A DNA stretch of 49,703 bases, from the NCBI GenBank assembly GCA_023853785.1, contig JAJIRX010000035.1, forward strand, positions 1 through 49,703. Reading direction: 5' to 3'. A program made the position numbers and the translations under genes. The DNA is from Psilocybe azurescens (Eukaryota; Basidiomycota; Agaricomycetes; Agaricales; Agrocybaceae). Below, one piece after another: positions 23,456 through 34,359 of the stretch (position 1 is its first letter; each line of letters starts with the position of its first letter). The notes under the pieces are model-generated. The model worked only from the letters and a program-made list of their open reading frames with translations. It had not been told where the DNA came from and ran no database searches.

Positions 23456-24457
23456 ACAATTGAGGTTGTTAATGATAGCAAAATGAATACCGGGGTATAT
23501 ATGTAGGTTTGAATGCTGAGGCTCATAATCATACGTTGAAATTAAACTTTACAAATAATAAAATTGGATTTCAGACAATTTAAAATACTTATATATAAAA
23601 TTTGCGTCTGGTATTCGCAAACATAGCCACTTGGGTAACCAGTGGTGCACCGCTCAAACTACATATACACTGAACTTTGATCATCACGTGGCTATCTAAC
23701 TGAGCGCGTCGCTGAGGATGAGAAGGGTAACAGGACCACTTTCTGATACAAGTGGCATGGAGTGTGCGTGGCCTGGATGAAAAAGACTAAAATTACTAGA
23801 GATGTATGTCTTGGCTGGGGTGGACCGGTCGCCGAACTTCTGATGTCAGCATCCGATGGACGGGGTGTAAGTTGTACATATGCATGAACTAATGCTATGA
23901 CTGTACTTTGAACGTTAGTAACCCCCGCATCTGGAACATGTGTACACGGTCTCTCATTAACTAACCTAGTTAACGTGTACACAGAGGAAGCTCTGTAACC
24001 GTCTATGTCTTGGCGCATCCCCGTTCTTCGACCGATGACTAGAATTCCCTGGTACGCATCTTAATCCAAGGGTGTACTACAAAACAGTACGAATATAACC
24101 GCTGACGAGGCACGAGGACCCTGCCCTGTCTCGATGGTGCAGGCGACTGCGAAGCGTGTCCATTTTGCGTCCACTTTGCTTCCAATGTGCATAACTCCAT
24201 TTAGAGGATTTTTGGCAAGCTATTTTTAGTTTGCCTGTACTTTTCATATTTATGCCAATTTCCATGTTACGCCCTTGCCAAATCTGCACTCGGAGATGCA
24301 GTGGAACAAACAGAAAGTTCGGTTATGCACGTACGTAACGTTGGTGTTCAGGTGTCTCATATCTGTAATTGCCGGGAGCTGGTAATTGGCGACGGAGCAG
24401 AACCAAAAAGGGCCTGGCTCACTTTGAGACGGGAAGTGCCGAGCCTTCACAAACGCG

Positions 24458-24470
24458 TATAAAAGGCTGG
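24458..24470 (+). promoter_or_regulatory. TATA box of Cys-rich gene copy 2
   Basis: TATAAAAGGCTGG lies 76 bp before the ATG at 24534. It is a near-perfect TATA consensus, which suggests a strongly regulated or highly expressed gene. Confidence 0.78.
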
Positions 24471-24533
24471 TTCTAATGCTTCAGTTTAGAACATTCACAC
24501 TTGTGAAAAGTCCCTCGTACAATATTTCCTGTG

Positions 24534-24968
24534 ATGTTTAAATTGCTCAGCTTCGCAGCTCTCGTTATGCTGGTTTCCAGCTCAGCCGTGATGGCTGTTC
24601 CAGGAGGTGGTCCCGGTGCCCAATGTATGTTCGAATAGTTCTCAATCGTCTTTACGAGCCTGACGTTTCTCTATTTTTTCTCTGCAGGTTCCAGTGATGC
24701 TGTAAGCTTAAACTCTGAATATTAAATGATTTATCCGTCTAACGTGTATCCTCAACAGGATTGTAACTGGTTACCTCCTTGAATGATTAAACGGGCGCTT
24801 CTTTTCTTACACTGTGTGTTCGACAGGTAACCAGGGCCTCAGTTGCTGTCGCGCTGTTCCCTTCTTCAAGTGAGTGCTAGTATATCCCATTGAGTCATAC
24901 ATAGACTCCGCTGAATCTTTGTTGGCCTCGTTAGATGCGTTAGTCTTCCTCCCGGCACTGCTTGCTAA
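24534..24968 (+). CDS. Small secreted six-cysteine protein, copy 2 (intact)
   Basis: A complete five-exon gene: 24534-24624, 24688-24701 (14 nt), 24759-24762 (4 nt), 24827-24869 and 24935-24968. The sum is 186 nt, 61 aa. It starts with a signal peptide (MFKLLSFAALVMLVSSSAVM), then a Gly-rich PGGGPGAQ. The mature domain has cysteines spaced C-x5-C-x5-CC-x7-C-x8-C (SSDAD, NQGLS, RAVPFFK and VSLPPGTA between them). The pattern is that of knottin-like miniproteins such as secreted inhibitors or effectors in other organisms; the role here is unknown. The 4-nt exon is required to keep the frame and supplies the second cysteine region. Copy 1 has the same structure, so the model is supported by conservation. 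Likely extracellular. No named family is recognised. Confidence 0.82.
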
Positions 24969-25670
24969 ATTGCATAATTGCTTTCCAAAGGATGCTGTGT
25001 AAATGCTTTTTATTCCTATCAGACTGTGGAATCAGGGTCTGAATTATCTTGTACAGAATTCCAAGTACTAGTATCGTTCGTTAGTAAAGAATGCAAATAA
25101 AACTGTTATGTTCGCCCATGAACATCCGTGCATATGTCGGTCTATACGATCGGAACGGGGAAATCTGCGCTTCATCCCGAATTCTCAGCAGATGTAATGT
25201 CAATTGCTTACCCCATCTCACCCCCTCGCCGACACCGTTAACAGATTGCGTCAAGAATAAGTCCTTAAATCGAATCACACAGCTTTGAATTTGATTTCAG
25301 ACGTAAAAGGATTCCGACTGCGTTGTCCACCAGACTGTAAAGCGATCCGTCTTGCCATGCATTCTCTTGCGCATTGTCTATCGTGATGCTCGTCTTATAG
25401 GCCAACATGCATTGCGGGGAATTAATCCATATCCTGAACATTCCGCCGGTCCTTCTTGTCTTCGAAGAATAACGCAAGTCAAACGAGAAGAACCAAATGT
25501 CGAAACAGATCATCGTGCAGTAGTCATTAAACTGAAACATCGTATATGGTGTATATTATCAGTACGGGTTTATCTATCCGTATCTGGGAGTGGTGCAGAG
25601 ATGGAAGAATGTATATTATAACCCTTCGAACGGGTAATATCAAAACAGAGCCCAGTCAGTGAGGGAACGA

Positions 25671-28600
25671 TCACGCAGCCGATGAGGCTGGGACGCGCGC
25701 AGGTCCCGCTGCCGCAGCCGTGCGGCTGGGATGCCTCGCCAAGGTCTGACCTGTCCTTTGGGCCTGAATGCTGCTGAAACGTTGAAGCTCGTCGGGCTTC
25801 ATCGACACCTTACCGCCAAAGCCAACCTTACGCATCGTTCGTCGGAGGAATGTCGTACGATTGGAGTAAAGTGATTCATGGATCGAGGCCACACGGGACG
25901 ATGTGCGTTCAAGAGGTGGGCCGCTCTCTGCGTAGTTGCCGAGTCGCTTGTTGCGAATGTGACGGATAATGGTGGCTTTCATGGCAAATTTCACCCAATC
26001 TAGAGGTATAAACCATATAAGATTCTATTGTAAGGAAAGGAACATGGGAAATTAGTCAAATTAAGAGTCTCGAATGCTGATGTTCTCACCCAAACCCAGA
26101 CAATGCCAATCCAACCACCGGATATTGAATGAATGGAAGTGAAACCCCAGTCACCATAAGCAGCAATAATCGAAGAAACGAGCTGAGCAACGCAGAACGC
26201 AAGCATTAATGCAACTGAGGGACGTTCCATGAAGAAGAAACCATGCGATCGAGTGACGAAAATCAATGCCTGCGAGATGATGGCGACTTGGAGATAGGCA
26301 ATCATATGAAGCTGGGGATCGTTTTTGTCGACGGGTCCAGCTCGGTTGAGCTCGACGCCAAATTTACGTTGGAAGAACGTAGTCTCTACAATAATTACAA
26401 TCAATGCAACACTAGTGAAGCACGCGTTAAAAACAATCAGTACAAATTGAATTCATATCGAGAGAAACTCACGTTGACGCTGTCAAATATAGTCCATAAG
26501 CAATCGCATATGAGAAAATTTCCGTGAGATCCCAAGCATCCGGTTCGGTTGATGGAAGAACACGATCAAGAGATAGAGTCATGATGGTACCATCATTGAG
26601 AAGGGCGATAATTAGGACCATGAATGGTGGGAAATCGAACTTGTAGGTGAACGCCAGGACAGCGAAAGCAACCACGATACGTATAGTGACCGCACATGCG
26701 TAGATGGCATAATTGCGCATGCGCTGGAAGATAATACGCGATTGACGAATGGCGTGAACTATCGTGGAAAGTCCCGGCTCAGTCAAGACGATATCTGCTG
26801 CTCCACGAGCAGCATCAGTGGCTCCCTCGACTGCAATTCCTACATTGGCACGGGAAAGGGCCGGGGCGTCGTTAGCTCCGTCTCCTGTCATCGCAACAAG
26901 ATGTCCTAATGCCTGCAAACGCTTGACGATTTCGTATTTGTGCTCTGGAAACACTCCGGCGAAGCCATCCGCATCCATGATCATCTCGTCGAGGGTGGCA
27001 TGCTTCGATCCAGGAGCAGGACCTTCCTTCAAAACTTTAGCGGGATACATATGGTCACCTAGCCCAAGACGACGACCAGTCTCCTTTGCAATTGCCAGCT
27101 GATCACCAGTTACCATTTTCACCTTCACACCAAGGGAGAGTGCGTCATCGATGGTTTGTTTAGTGTCTGCGCGAGGGGGATCGAAAATAGCCAATAGTCC
27201 AATGAGCTCAAAACCGTTGCCTTCGGCAGTATGGTCGTCACCGGAGAGCTCTTCGTATGCCACAGCTAGCGCACGAAGACCACGCGTAGCATATTCTTCG
27301 ACGTCGTGTTCGAGTCGGCTTTCTTGCTCTTCGGTCTTGTTCCGCGTGCAGAGTTCGATGATGATACCCGTCATACCTTTGGTGACGCGCTTGAGTTTTC
27401 CCGTGGATTCTTCGCGGTAGGTGATCTCTGTGCGCTTATCGACGGGATTGAACGGTTTGAAGTCGAGAAGCTTAATGCCTGCCCGAGCGCGAGCAGAATC
27501 CCCAAGGGCTTGAACGACGGACATATCAATGGCATCTTGATTCTCGACGCGAGAGGCGTATGCAGCGAGGAGAATGACTTCCTCAGCACTGAAGGGACCG
27601 TACGTTTTAATGGTATTGCGATCGATGGTGAGTTTATTCGTGGTAAGGGTGCCTGTTTTGTCGGAACAGAGAATCGTGACCCCGGCCAATTCTTCAATTG
27701 CAGTGATACGTGTGACGATAGCCTTGTATTTCGCCAACTGGGTAGCACCAACAGCAAGAGTGACCGACAGAACAGTGGGCATAGCAATGGGAATACCACC
27801 AATCAAAAGGACAAGGATATTATTCAATCCGCGACGATATCTGAATCTAAAACCAGCATAAAGAACGAAGATTTCGGCCAGAACGAATATACCGATGGTA
27901 ACAAGGCAGAAAGAACCGATTTGAGCCAGAATTTTCTGTAAATGACCAGTAGTATCATCGTCCTGCCCTACAAGAGATGCTGCACGTCCGAAGAAAGTAT
28001 TGGGTCCAGTCGAAATGACCACGGCCTCAGCTTCACCCTGCTTACACGTCGATCCCCTATCATTAACAGTCACGTGGTAGTGTCAGAAACAAAACTTTCG
28101 ATTTGAAATTCATTTTCGGAGGACTCACGAGAAACATTGATCTCCAGCTTTCTTGCTCTGCGGAAGAGACTCTCCCGTAAGGGCAGCCTGATCGATAGAT
28201 ACGTTGACCGCCTCTATCAGTCGACAGTCTGCCGGAACGATGTCGCCAATCTTGAAGGAAACAACGTCTCCAGGAACCAGGATGGCGGATTCAATTTCTC
28301 CCCAGGCGCCATTTCGTTTGACTTTTGCTTTTGGGGCAAGGGCGTCCATAAGCGCCTTTACAGCATTTCCAGCATTCCTTTCTTCATAGAATCCAATGGA
28401 CGAGTTGACAAATAGGAGAAAGATGATACCGCAGAAATCCTCCCAATCGGGAGGCGAACCTTGCCCATTGGAGAGAATAATGGCGACAAGAGCGGCTGCT
28501 TCCATGACCCACGACAGCGGATTCCACATAAAACTCAGAAACTGGGGAAATCAGTGCCATTTTGCGATTACAAAGGGCCTGAGCTCACTTGCAAAAACGG

Positions 28601-29070
28601 ATTCTGCTGCTTATCCTCTAGTTTGTTTGGCCCAAAAATCTCCATGCGTCGTTCGGCCTCTTCGGTGGATAGTCCGTTCTCATCACACTGAAGCAATTGA
28701 AAGACGTCGTCGATCACTATCGTCTCGAGATCGACTTTGTCTTTGTCGTACAGGTCCTCTGCTTTCAGTTGGATCTACAGAACCATGATCTCAGTTATCC
28801 ACGACGACAATCACCACCTAGCTGCTCACCTGTGACATGTCGACGTTGGCGTCTAATGAATAGGGCTCAGCAAAGGATTTTACGATGTATAAGTTACTTA
28901 CGCATCGGTGCCTCCTGTTCCCTTACAGGTTCATAGTTGTGCTTCTTCTTCTCTACTTCCGCCCCAGTGGCAGGAAATCCTGAAGAGGGGTTCGTAGTGC
29001 CCGAAGCCTGCGGGACATCACTCGAACTAGGCATGTCTTGCTTTTCTCCTGTATCGATATTCGTACTCAT
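25671..29070 (-). CDS. PMA1: Plasma-membrane H+-ATPase (P-type, P3A)
   Basis: This proton pump couples ATP hydrolysis to H+ export and energises nutrient uptake. Seven exons: 29070-28902, 28852-28830 (23 nt), 28774-28589, 28541-28129, 28056-26473, 26411-26090 and 26024-25671. They sum to 3051 nt (1016 aa) and need no correction. Seen: actuator motif LTGES (exon 4), phosphorylation site CSDKTGTLT with the catalytic Asp, the nucleotide-binding [18 protein letters not shown], and the hinge [10 protein letters not shown]. The transmembrane helices sit in the expected places. The acidic, Lys-rich N-terminus ([18 protein letters not shown]) and a C-terminal tail after [12 protein letters not shown] correspond to the cytosolic regulatory ends. 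At 1016 aa it is longer than yeast PMA1 because of these tails. The assignment is certain. Confidence 0.96.
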
Positions 29071-31080
29071 GTGTCGTCGAAGTAAGGATCTAAAGCTTGA
29101 ATGTTACGGAATAGGACAGGTAGAAAGGGAGGCTAACCAAATGTTTTAGATAATCCTTTTCTAGTCGATTTCGATTCTGACGATCCAGATGATGATCCAG
29201 ATTGGAGACATTCTAAAATATTTGTTCGCCTCCCAATCTCTTTCGGATATCGCTGTTAGAGTCAGTGAGCCAGGACAATACCGGGAATCGATACTTCTTG
29301 TTCTCTTGGAATGTATCAAATCTCCTGTACTGGCGTTTTAATATCTATTCTAAAAATAGAACGACAAAGTCCTGGTTGCAGTATTGGAAGCAATTGCTTG
29401 CGTTTTGCATAATGGGGTCCCTAAATAATTGTTATACAATCACGAAATATGAGCTATATCAGGCTATAAACGTATAAAATGGCCACCACAGTATTTGTTT
29501 CTAGAGATATATAGTAATGTCCCCGTAAGACCGTTTTCTTCCCAGCATAAGCTAGATAAGAGTGTCTTTGACCTGATATGTTAGTTCCTTCAGTTTTAAA
29601 TCACCTAACCATCATATAATTTATCGAGTTTAATACCGACTACGCAAGTGCAATGTATTTCGAAAGCCCGGCATCACTGGCAAACAAAGTGCCGAGTCCA
29701 CATTCACCCACTGGTGAAGGGCGCGACCCTTACGCCCCTCATGGTTCAGCCATTTTAGAGGTTGGCTAGTCGGTTTCTTACCATTAACTACCAGCCCGCT
29801 GGCTGAAGTGCTATCTGGAAAAATTTCGAGAGATGATGTCGAGAGATGATATCGCTTAGTCTATCGAAAAGAAGGACTACGTGAACAAAAAAGTCGAGAA
29901 AGTGTTTTATTACTGAAATTGAAAATGCCCTGGGGTAATACTGCGAGTCGATCATTAAGGTAGCTAAGCTATCTCGGTATGTGATTTGTTCCATAAAATC
30001 AACAAATTTTCGGGTCTCGCGTTGGCACGACAGCCCGAAGCGAGACCAAGATTCTCCCTATTTCTTTTCTTGCTGAACTTGAACTCGCCTTGTTCAAGGT
30101 CAGAAATCATTGGAAACCCTCAAGTACTTGTAGTGTGTTGACGCCAAGTTATCTCTGTGTTAATTTAAGTGATTACTCATAGATTGCCCCTGAAAACGCC
30201 GTGTCGCTCATGCAGATCTTGTAAAGAAAGTGTCATCACTATATGAATGGTTTGCCGTCGTGCAAAGATCAGGTCAAACTCAAGCCACTGAGTCATGCAA
30301 AGAAACGTAAGCGTATCAAAGATCTGTCGGACCTACTGAAAATAATTGAGAACTACTGGGGTCCCCTAATGGCTGGGTCAATGTAAGCGTTCGTATGTAT
30401 CAAATGAACTTTCTTTGAACAACTTCAGGACGTGTTCGCGCAGTGTTCATACCTTAAGAGAAACGAATATTATGCTTCGCGTAGTCTATTCCGTTCAAAG
30501 AAAGTCAAAAGCTGCATTGATGAGTCAGGGGATTACACAAATTCGAAACCATGTAAACGATTCCATGGTTCACTTGACACCAAAGCCCAACTGCTTATAA
30601 TGTCGACGTCCATAACCGCAACGATGACCTGTCATTGGAAGGATTGAAATCCGTCCAGAGAAGTCAATACGATGGAACGGAAATAGATGTATTTTACTCA
30701 CCGGGACCATCCGTCCCCAACAGACATACTCTCAGACTCTCGTATGACCACCGCAGTTTCACCGTCGGGGTAAGGAAGTTGCAGGACTTGCTGAGAAAGG
30801 AGTATAAACAAGTTCAGTAGGGCGGGGAACAAACACGATCAGCGATAATGGACTATGATTTATGGTGCTCACCAAATTATGGGGTAGAGAGATTCTGGGG
30901 GTAATCACCCGTCAGTCAATAGATCCTTAGAGGAGAGCGGGACGTACGCAATGCAAAACCAACAGGAACTGGATCCATAGTAGGCTACAAGGTGAGGACC
31001 ACAATATGGAGTCTTGGCTTGCACACAAGTATAGGAAGATCAACACCAATGGAATGGGGAAACGAGACAAACAAATATAG
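29071..31080. other. Intergenic region upstream of the H+-ATPase
   Basis: The proximal part must hold the H+-ATPase promoter. The rest has only short frames without family resemblance. A hairpin with an 8-bp stem (GGTCTCGC at 30013-30020 against GCGAGACC at 30040-30047) is present; its role is unknown. Confidence 0.5.
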
Positions 31081-31082
31081 CA

Positions 31083-32070
31083 CACCAACAAGATTCGGAA
31101 GGTTAGGACATGCTATACACACCGAACGAGAAATTGGGTTTGGGCAAGCAACGAGATCGGAATAACATGAAAACAATGCGCAGAGAAAAACGCGCTATAC
31201 ACCGACAACATTCGGGCAAATTAAACATATGAATTACGCCGAACGGGAAATAAAGGGTTCGGGGCCGCATGAGTGGCAGTGCCGTAACAACAAGCAGGAG
31301 AAAGAGATGTAAAATGAAAGTATAACTACGCGAAGGCAGGGAACGCGCAATGCACCGACTACATTCGGGAGTTTGTGACATGGAAGACATACGCCGAACG
31401 AGAAACAAAGGGTTCGGGGCCACAAGACCGGCAACACTATGAAACAATGAGCGCATATAATCAAAACTTCACACCGTTCTCGAATGGAACACGGACTGGG
31501 GAACGAACAAACGAGCTACAAAGACCCAACTTGAAAAGATAAATGCACACGAGATATAGATGCAGAGTGTCGAGATCGCAGTAGCCAATGGAAACAGAAA
31601 TGAAAATTTAACTACAGAGATCCGGCAGAGATAAAATCACCACAGCTGTCGAGGATGTAGCAACTGAGGTGACAGTGAATGGGTGAAGGATCATTACCCC
31701 TGGAAGATTCTGTTTATGTAGACAAAAGGAGAAGATCACAATGTGGATTCTTGGCTTGCACGCAAGTGAAGTATAGTCGATGGAAATGGGAATAAATGAT
31801 ACCATGGAATGAGCAAGGTCGAGGGCGAGTACAGGCTTGAGGACAGGGGAAATGAAAGATAGGGGTATGGGAGATACGCCAAAAGAGAAACAAACTGTTC
31901 GGGGCCACATAACTGGCAGCATCATCATAAAAACGGGCAAAGGACGAGACGGACATGATACGACAACGACGCGAAGACAGAACGCACAATACACCGCCAA
32001 CACTCGGGAAAATATTACATGGCAGGTATACCGAACGAGAAACAAAGGGTTCGGGGCCACATATTCGGCA
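31083..32070. repeat. Degenerate direct-repeat array (GAACGAGAAACAAAGGGTTCGGGGCC type)
   Basis: At least five diverged copies of a unit are visible. Each contains CACCGaC-AacATTCGGG, then about 30 nt, then cGAACGaGAAAcAAAgGGTTCGGGGCCaCAt, then CGGCA. The second landmark falls near 31123, 31240, 31396, 31881 and 32032, so the spacing is about 117-156 bp apart from one larger gap. The minus-strand frames across it (31103-31456, 31608-32078) repeat the same peptide words (PNPL FLV, CRCIAR), as expected of a repeat and not of a gene. No transposon ends or coding domains are seen. Confidence 0.6.
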
Positions 32071-33903
32071 GCGCGCATGCAGAAAAGCGCATATATTCAG
32101 TCACGAAGCTCCTGGTAGGAGTATAAGGGAATCAAGATGCGTGAGTGATAACCAGGGGGAAATGTACTCACCGGGGCCCCCATCCCAGCTCGGGAACTTG
32201 TAAAGATGCAGTGTCAAACCTCGCCGTAAATCCAACAACAGCGAAAGATCTATATGCCTAACTTTCAAGTGAGAACGAGAAACAAAATTGGAAAACGAGG
32301 CGAATATGGAGAGCTATGACGCCGCATGAAATGTATACGGAATGAGACAACATAGGCTCGTGACCACCCTGGACATGAGAACCTCGGTTTCTTATACAGA
32401 TCAGTCACGGGTCTAGAGACAACCGATGAACTCAGAATAGCGATGAACCGGCACGTGACATCTATCGATCGCGTTATTCTAAAAATAGACTACATAACCA
32501 ACAGATCAGTGCCACTGAAGTAGGCGGAATGGTGAAACGAGCTCACCACAGATACAGTGCAGATATGGGAGCAAAACATAACATCACACTCAAATTGACA
32601 CAGCACTGCTAACAATGCGCTAGTCGATAGCGAGCCTCAAAGACGAAGGCGGCTTGCAGAGGCAACAGAGAACAGGAGCAGTAGACGTGAGCAGATGAGA
32701 CTTTGATTTATGTGGAGGAGGAGGCAAAAGGTGAGGAGAAAGACATGATCTGAAGCGACTTGCACAGCGCTGGGGAAAATGTGACATTTCAGTTGACATT
32801 AAATCAACACACTGGTGAAGATTACTTAACAGTAACATAGAGAGATAATGGAATTAAAACCAGTATCAGCCCATACCGTGAACGAAGCATCAAGAAAACG
32901 TAGCAAAAAGAGAGCGACGACTTAGCGCCGTGCGGCAGTGCAATATAGCAATCACCCACTCAAGTTGCGACACATCCAATCAAATGCCACTGTTGGGGAG
33001 TAACAGTACGGGAAACAGAGAGAAGAAAGGCGGAAGTTTTAAACGTTGTAGTGGAGGAGGTGATGAAAGAGGGAAAGAGAAAGGTGGATGGCTTTCGAGA
33101 AAAGCGGGGCGTCCATTGTATATACACACCTCACGTGCAGGACCGTGTGGATCATACCTGGGTTGGTGGGTGCCATTGTCTAACCTTTTGGCCAATTTCT
33201 GCGCCTTCCAGATTCTTTGGTTGTGCATTGCGTTCCACATCCCCTAGTTCTTATACTGGTTCCAGTTCCACTCCTGAGCTTCAGGATGGACCCAAAGTGC
33301 TTGTTGGACCCATTTCTATTTTCACTTTTACTTATCCTAATCAGACCTTCAAGTTGAGGAAACTGATGTACTGGATATGTAGTCCAAATGAATCGTCTCT
33401 TTTGAATGCGAAGTAACCTCGCGTAATTTTATAGCTTCACCTTTTTCTTCCAAGTAATATAACGAGTACAATGACTCAGGATATTTTATTACATGAAATA
33501 AATATCAAATGCCCTGGCTCGTCGTCAATAGTGCTTCAACTTGTCAATAATGCCGTAAGAAGGTCATAACTTATAAGAATAAGGCAAGGATAAATACTGA
33601 CACACAAGTGCTTAGAGGTAGATAGGCGAGTAAAGTTGACATCTGGTCACGAAGAAGAATTATCATTTTTAACTGGAGAATATTTTTATTTCTGGAAGAT
33701 TGAGATTGAGACTGGGCCTATCCTACAAGCTATTGATATATTTTGTGTATGATGCTGGCAGAAATTCCTTTCGATCGTATCTGTTTCGTAGTCATTGGTC
33801 GCCGTGTATTTCAACGCAATGCGTCACCTCTCCTTTAACAATCACTGCCACCTGTTGTAGCTCTTCCCAAACTGCGCATTCGAAAACGATTGCCGAGTTG
33901 CCG
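32071..33903. other. Gene-poor stretch after the repeat array
   Basis: A motif TACTCACCGGGaCC-CATCCcC at about 32163 recurs from about 30693, suggesting that the repeat family extends beyond the array. The frame at 33051-33416 (+) has no recognisable family. Nothing else is supported. Confidence 0.5.
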
Positions 33904-34359
33904 TCAGTGGGGACTGACGATTGATTGTCGAAGCTGTTGTAACTCGATGCGCAAGCTCTCCTCCAGCGCCGATTTATCCTCCTTCCATTGCTTTCTACTA
34001 ACGGCCCAGCTCTCTTCTTCCCTCCTGATCCAAAGTCGTACAACTTCTTTGCGTAGCTCGAGAAGCTTCTTCGCACGTAGTTCCTCCATTTCCGCTTCCC
34101 ATTCGCTCCGATCTTGTTCGAACTGCCGTCTTTTAGCGTCACAGTCTGCGAGCTCTTGCGGGAGATGTCTTCTCGCCCATGGCACCCTTCCGTGTTCTGC
34201 CATGCTAGAGTCGAAGTACGCTGGATATTTTCCCATGTGGTTTTTAAGCGCCAGATCCGCAGTAGAGAGCTCGATGTGAGCTCCAGGCTCAGAAACTAGC
34301 GGTATGTCGCTGGCGGCGGTAGGTGAGGCAAGACCGTCTGCGTATACTGCTTGTCCCAT
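33904..34359 (-). CDS. Coiled-coil hypothetical protein
   Basis: A single-exon frame of 151 codons begins MGQAVYADGLASP. After a short N-terminal segment, residues 70-145 are strongly helical and charged (EWEAEMEELRAKKLLELRKE, later KSALEESLRIELQQLR) with heptad-like leucines. No catalytic or binding motif is seen. The composition is unlike the AT-rich flanks and supports coding. The function is not recognised. It may be part of a larger spliced gene, but I see no convincing further exon. Confidence 0.5.
   Translation of the reverse strand: MGQAVYADGLASPTAASDIPLVSEPGAHIELSTADLALKNHMGKYPAYFDSSMAEHGRVPWARRHLPQELADCDAKRRQFEQDRSEWEAEMEELRAKKLLELRKEVVRLWIRREEESWAVSRKQWKEDKSALEESLRIELQQLRQSIVSPH

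Larger units (their letters stand above)
22310..23490 (+). repeat. Tandem duplication, copy 1 (promoter plus Cys-rich gene)
   Basis: This block aligns by eye with 23930-25105, offset by about 1.62-1.64 kb. Shared landmarks in order are a CCTAGT(C/T)AAC word, a CA(T/C)TACA-type segment, TTGGCAAGCTATTTT, CGGAGATGCAGTGG, the TATA box ATAAAAGGCTGGT, the whole five-exon gene, and GTTAGTAAAGAAT after the stop. Confidence 0.75.
23930..25105 (+). repeat. Tandem duplication, copy 2 (promoter plus Cys-rich gene)
   Basis: Partner of 22310-23490. Similarity covers about 0.6 kb upstream of the ATG, all exons and introns, and the 3' flank. Introns have diverged more than exons. A unique spacer of about 440 bp separates the two copies. 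Confidence 0.75.

Noticed and set aside
22895..24968. Reading the Cys-rich pair as hydrophobins
   Set aside because: Hydrophobins have eight cysteines with two CC pairs. These have six with one CC pair and are too short.
27306..27941. 211-codon plus-strand frame antisense to the H+-ATPase
   Set aside because: It mirrors the codon structure of the ATPase exon on the other strand and has no family resemblance of its own.
30013..30047. 8-bp inverted repeat as a terminator or transposon end
   Set aside because: Isolated, short, with no flanking target duplication or coding region, so it is recorded only as a hairpin in the intergenic entry.
31083..32070. CRISPR-like array
   Set aside because: Fungal nuclear context, degenerate repeats and unequal spacing; no CRISPR features.
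31103..32078. Minus-strand frames with recurring PNPLFLV/CRCIAR words, read as a repeat protein
   Set aside because: The recurrence comes from the DNA repeat array. Frames differ between copies, and there are no splice signals or start context.
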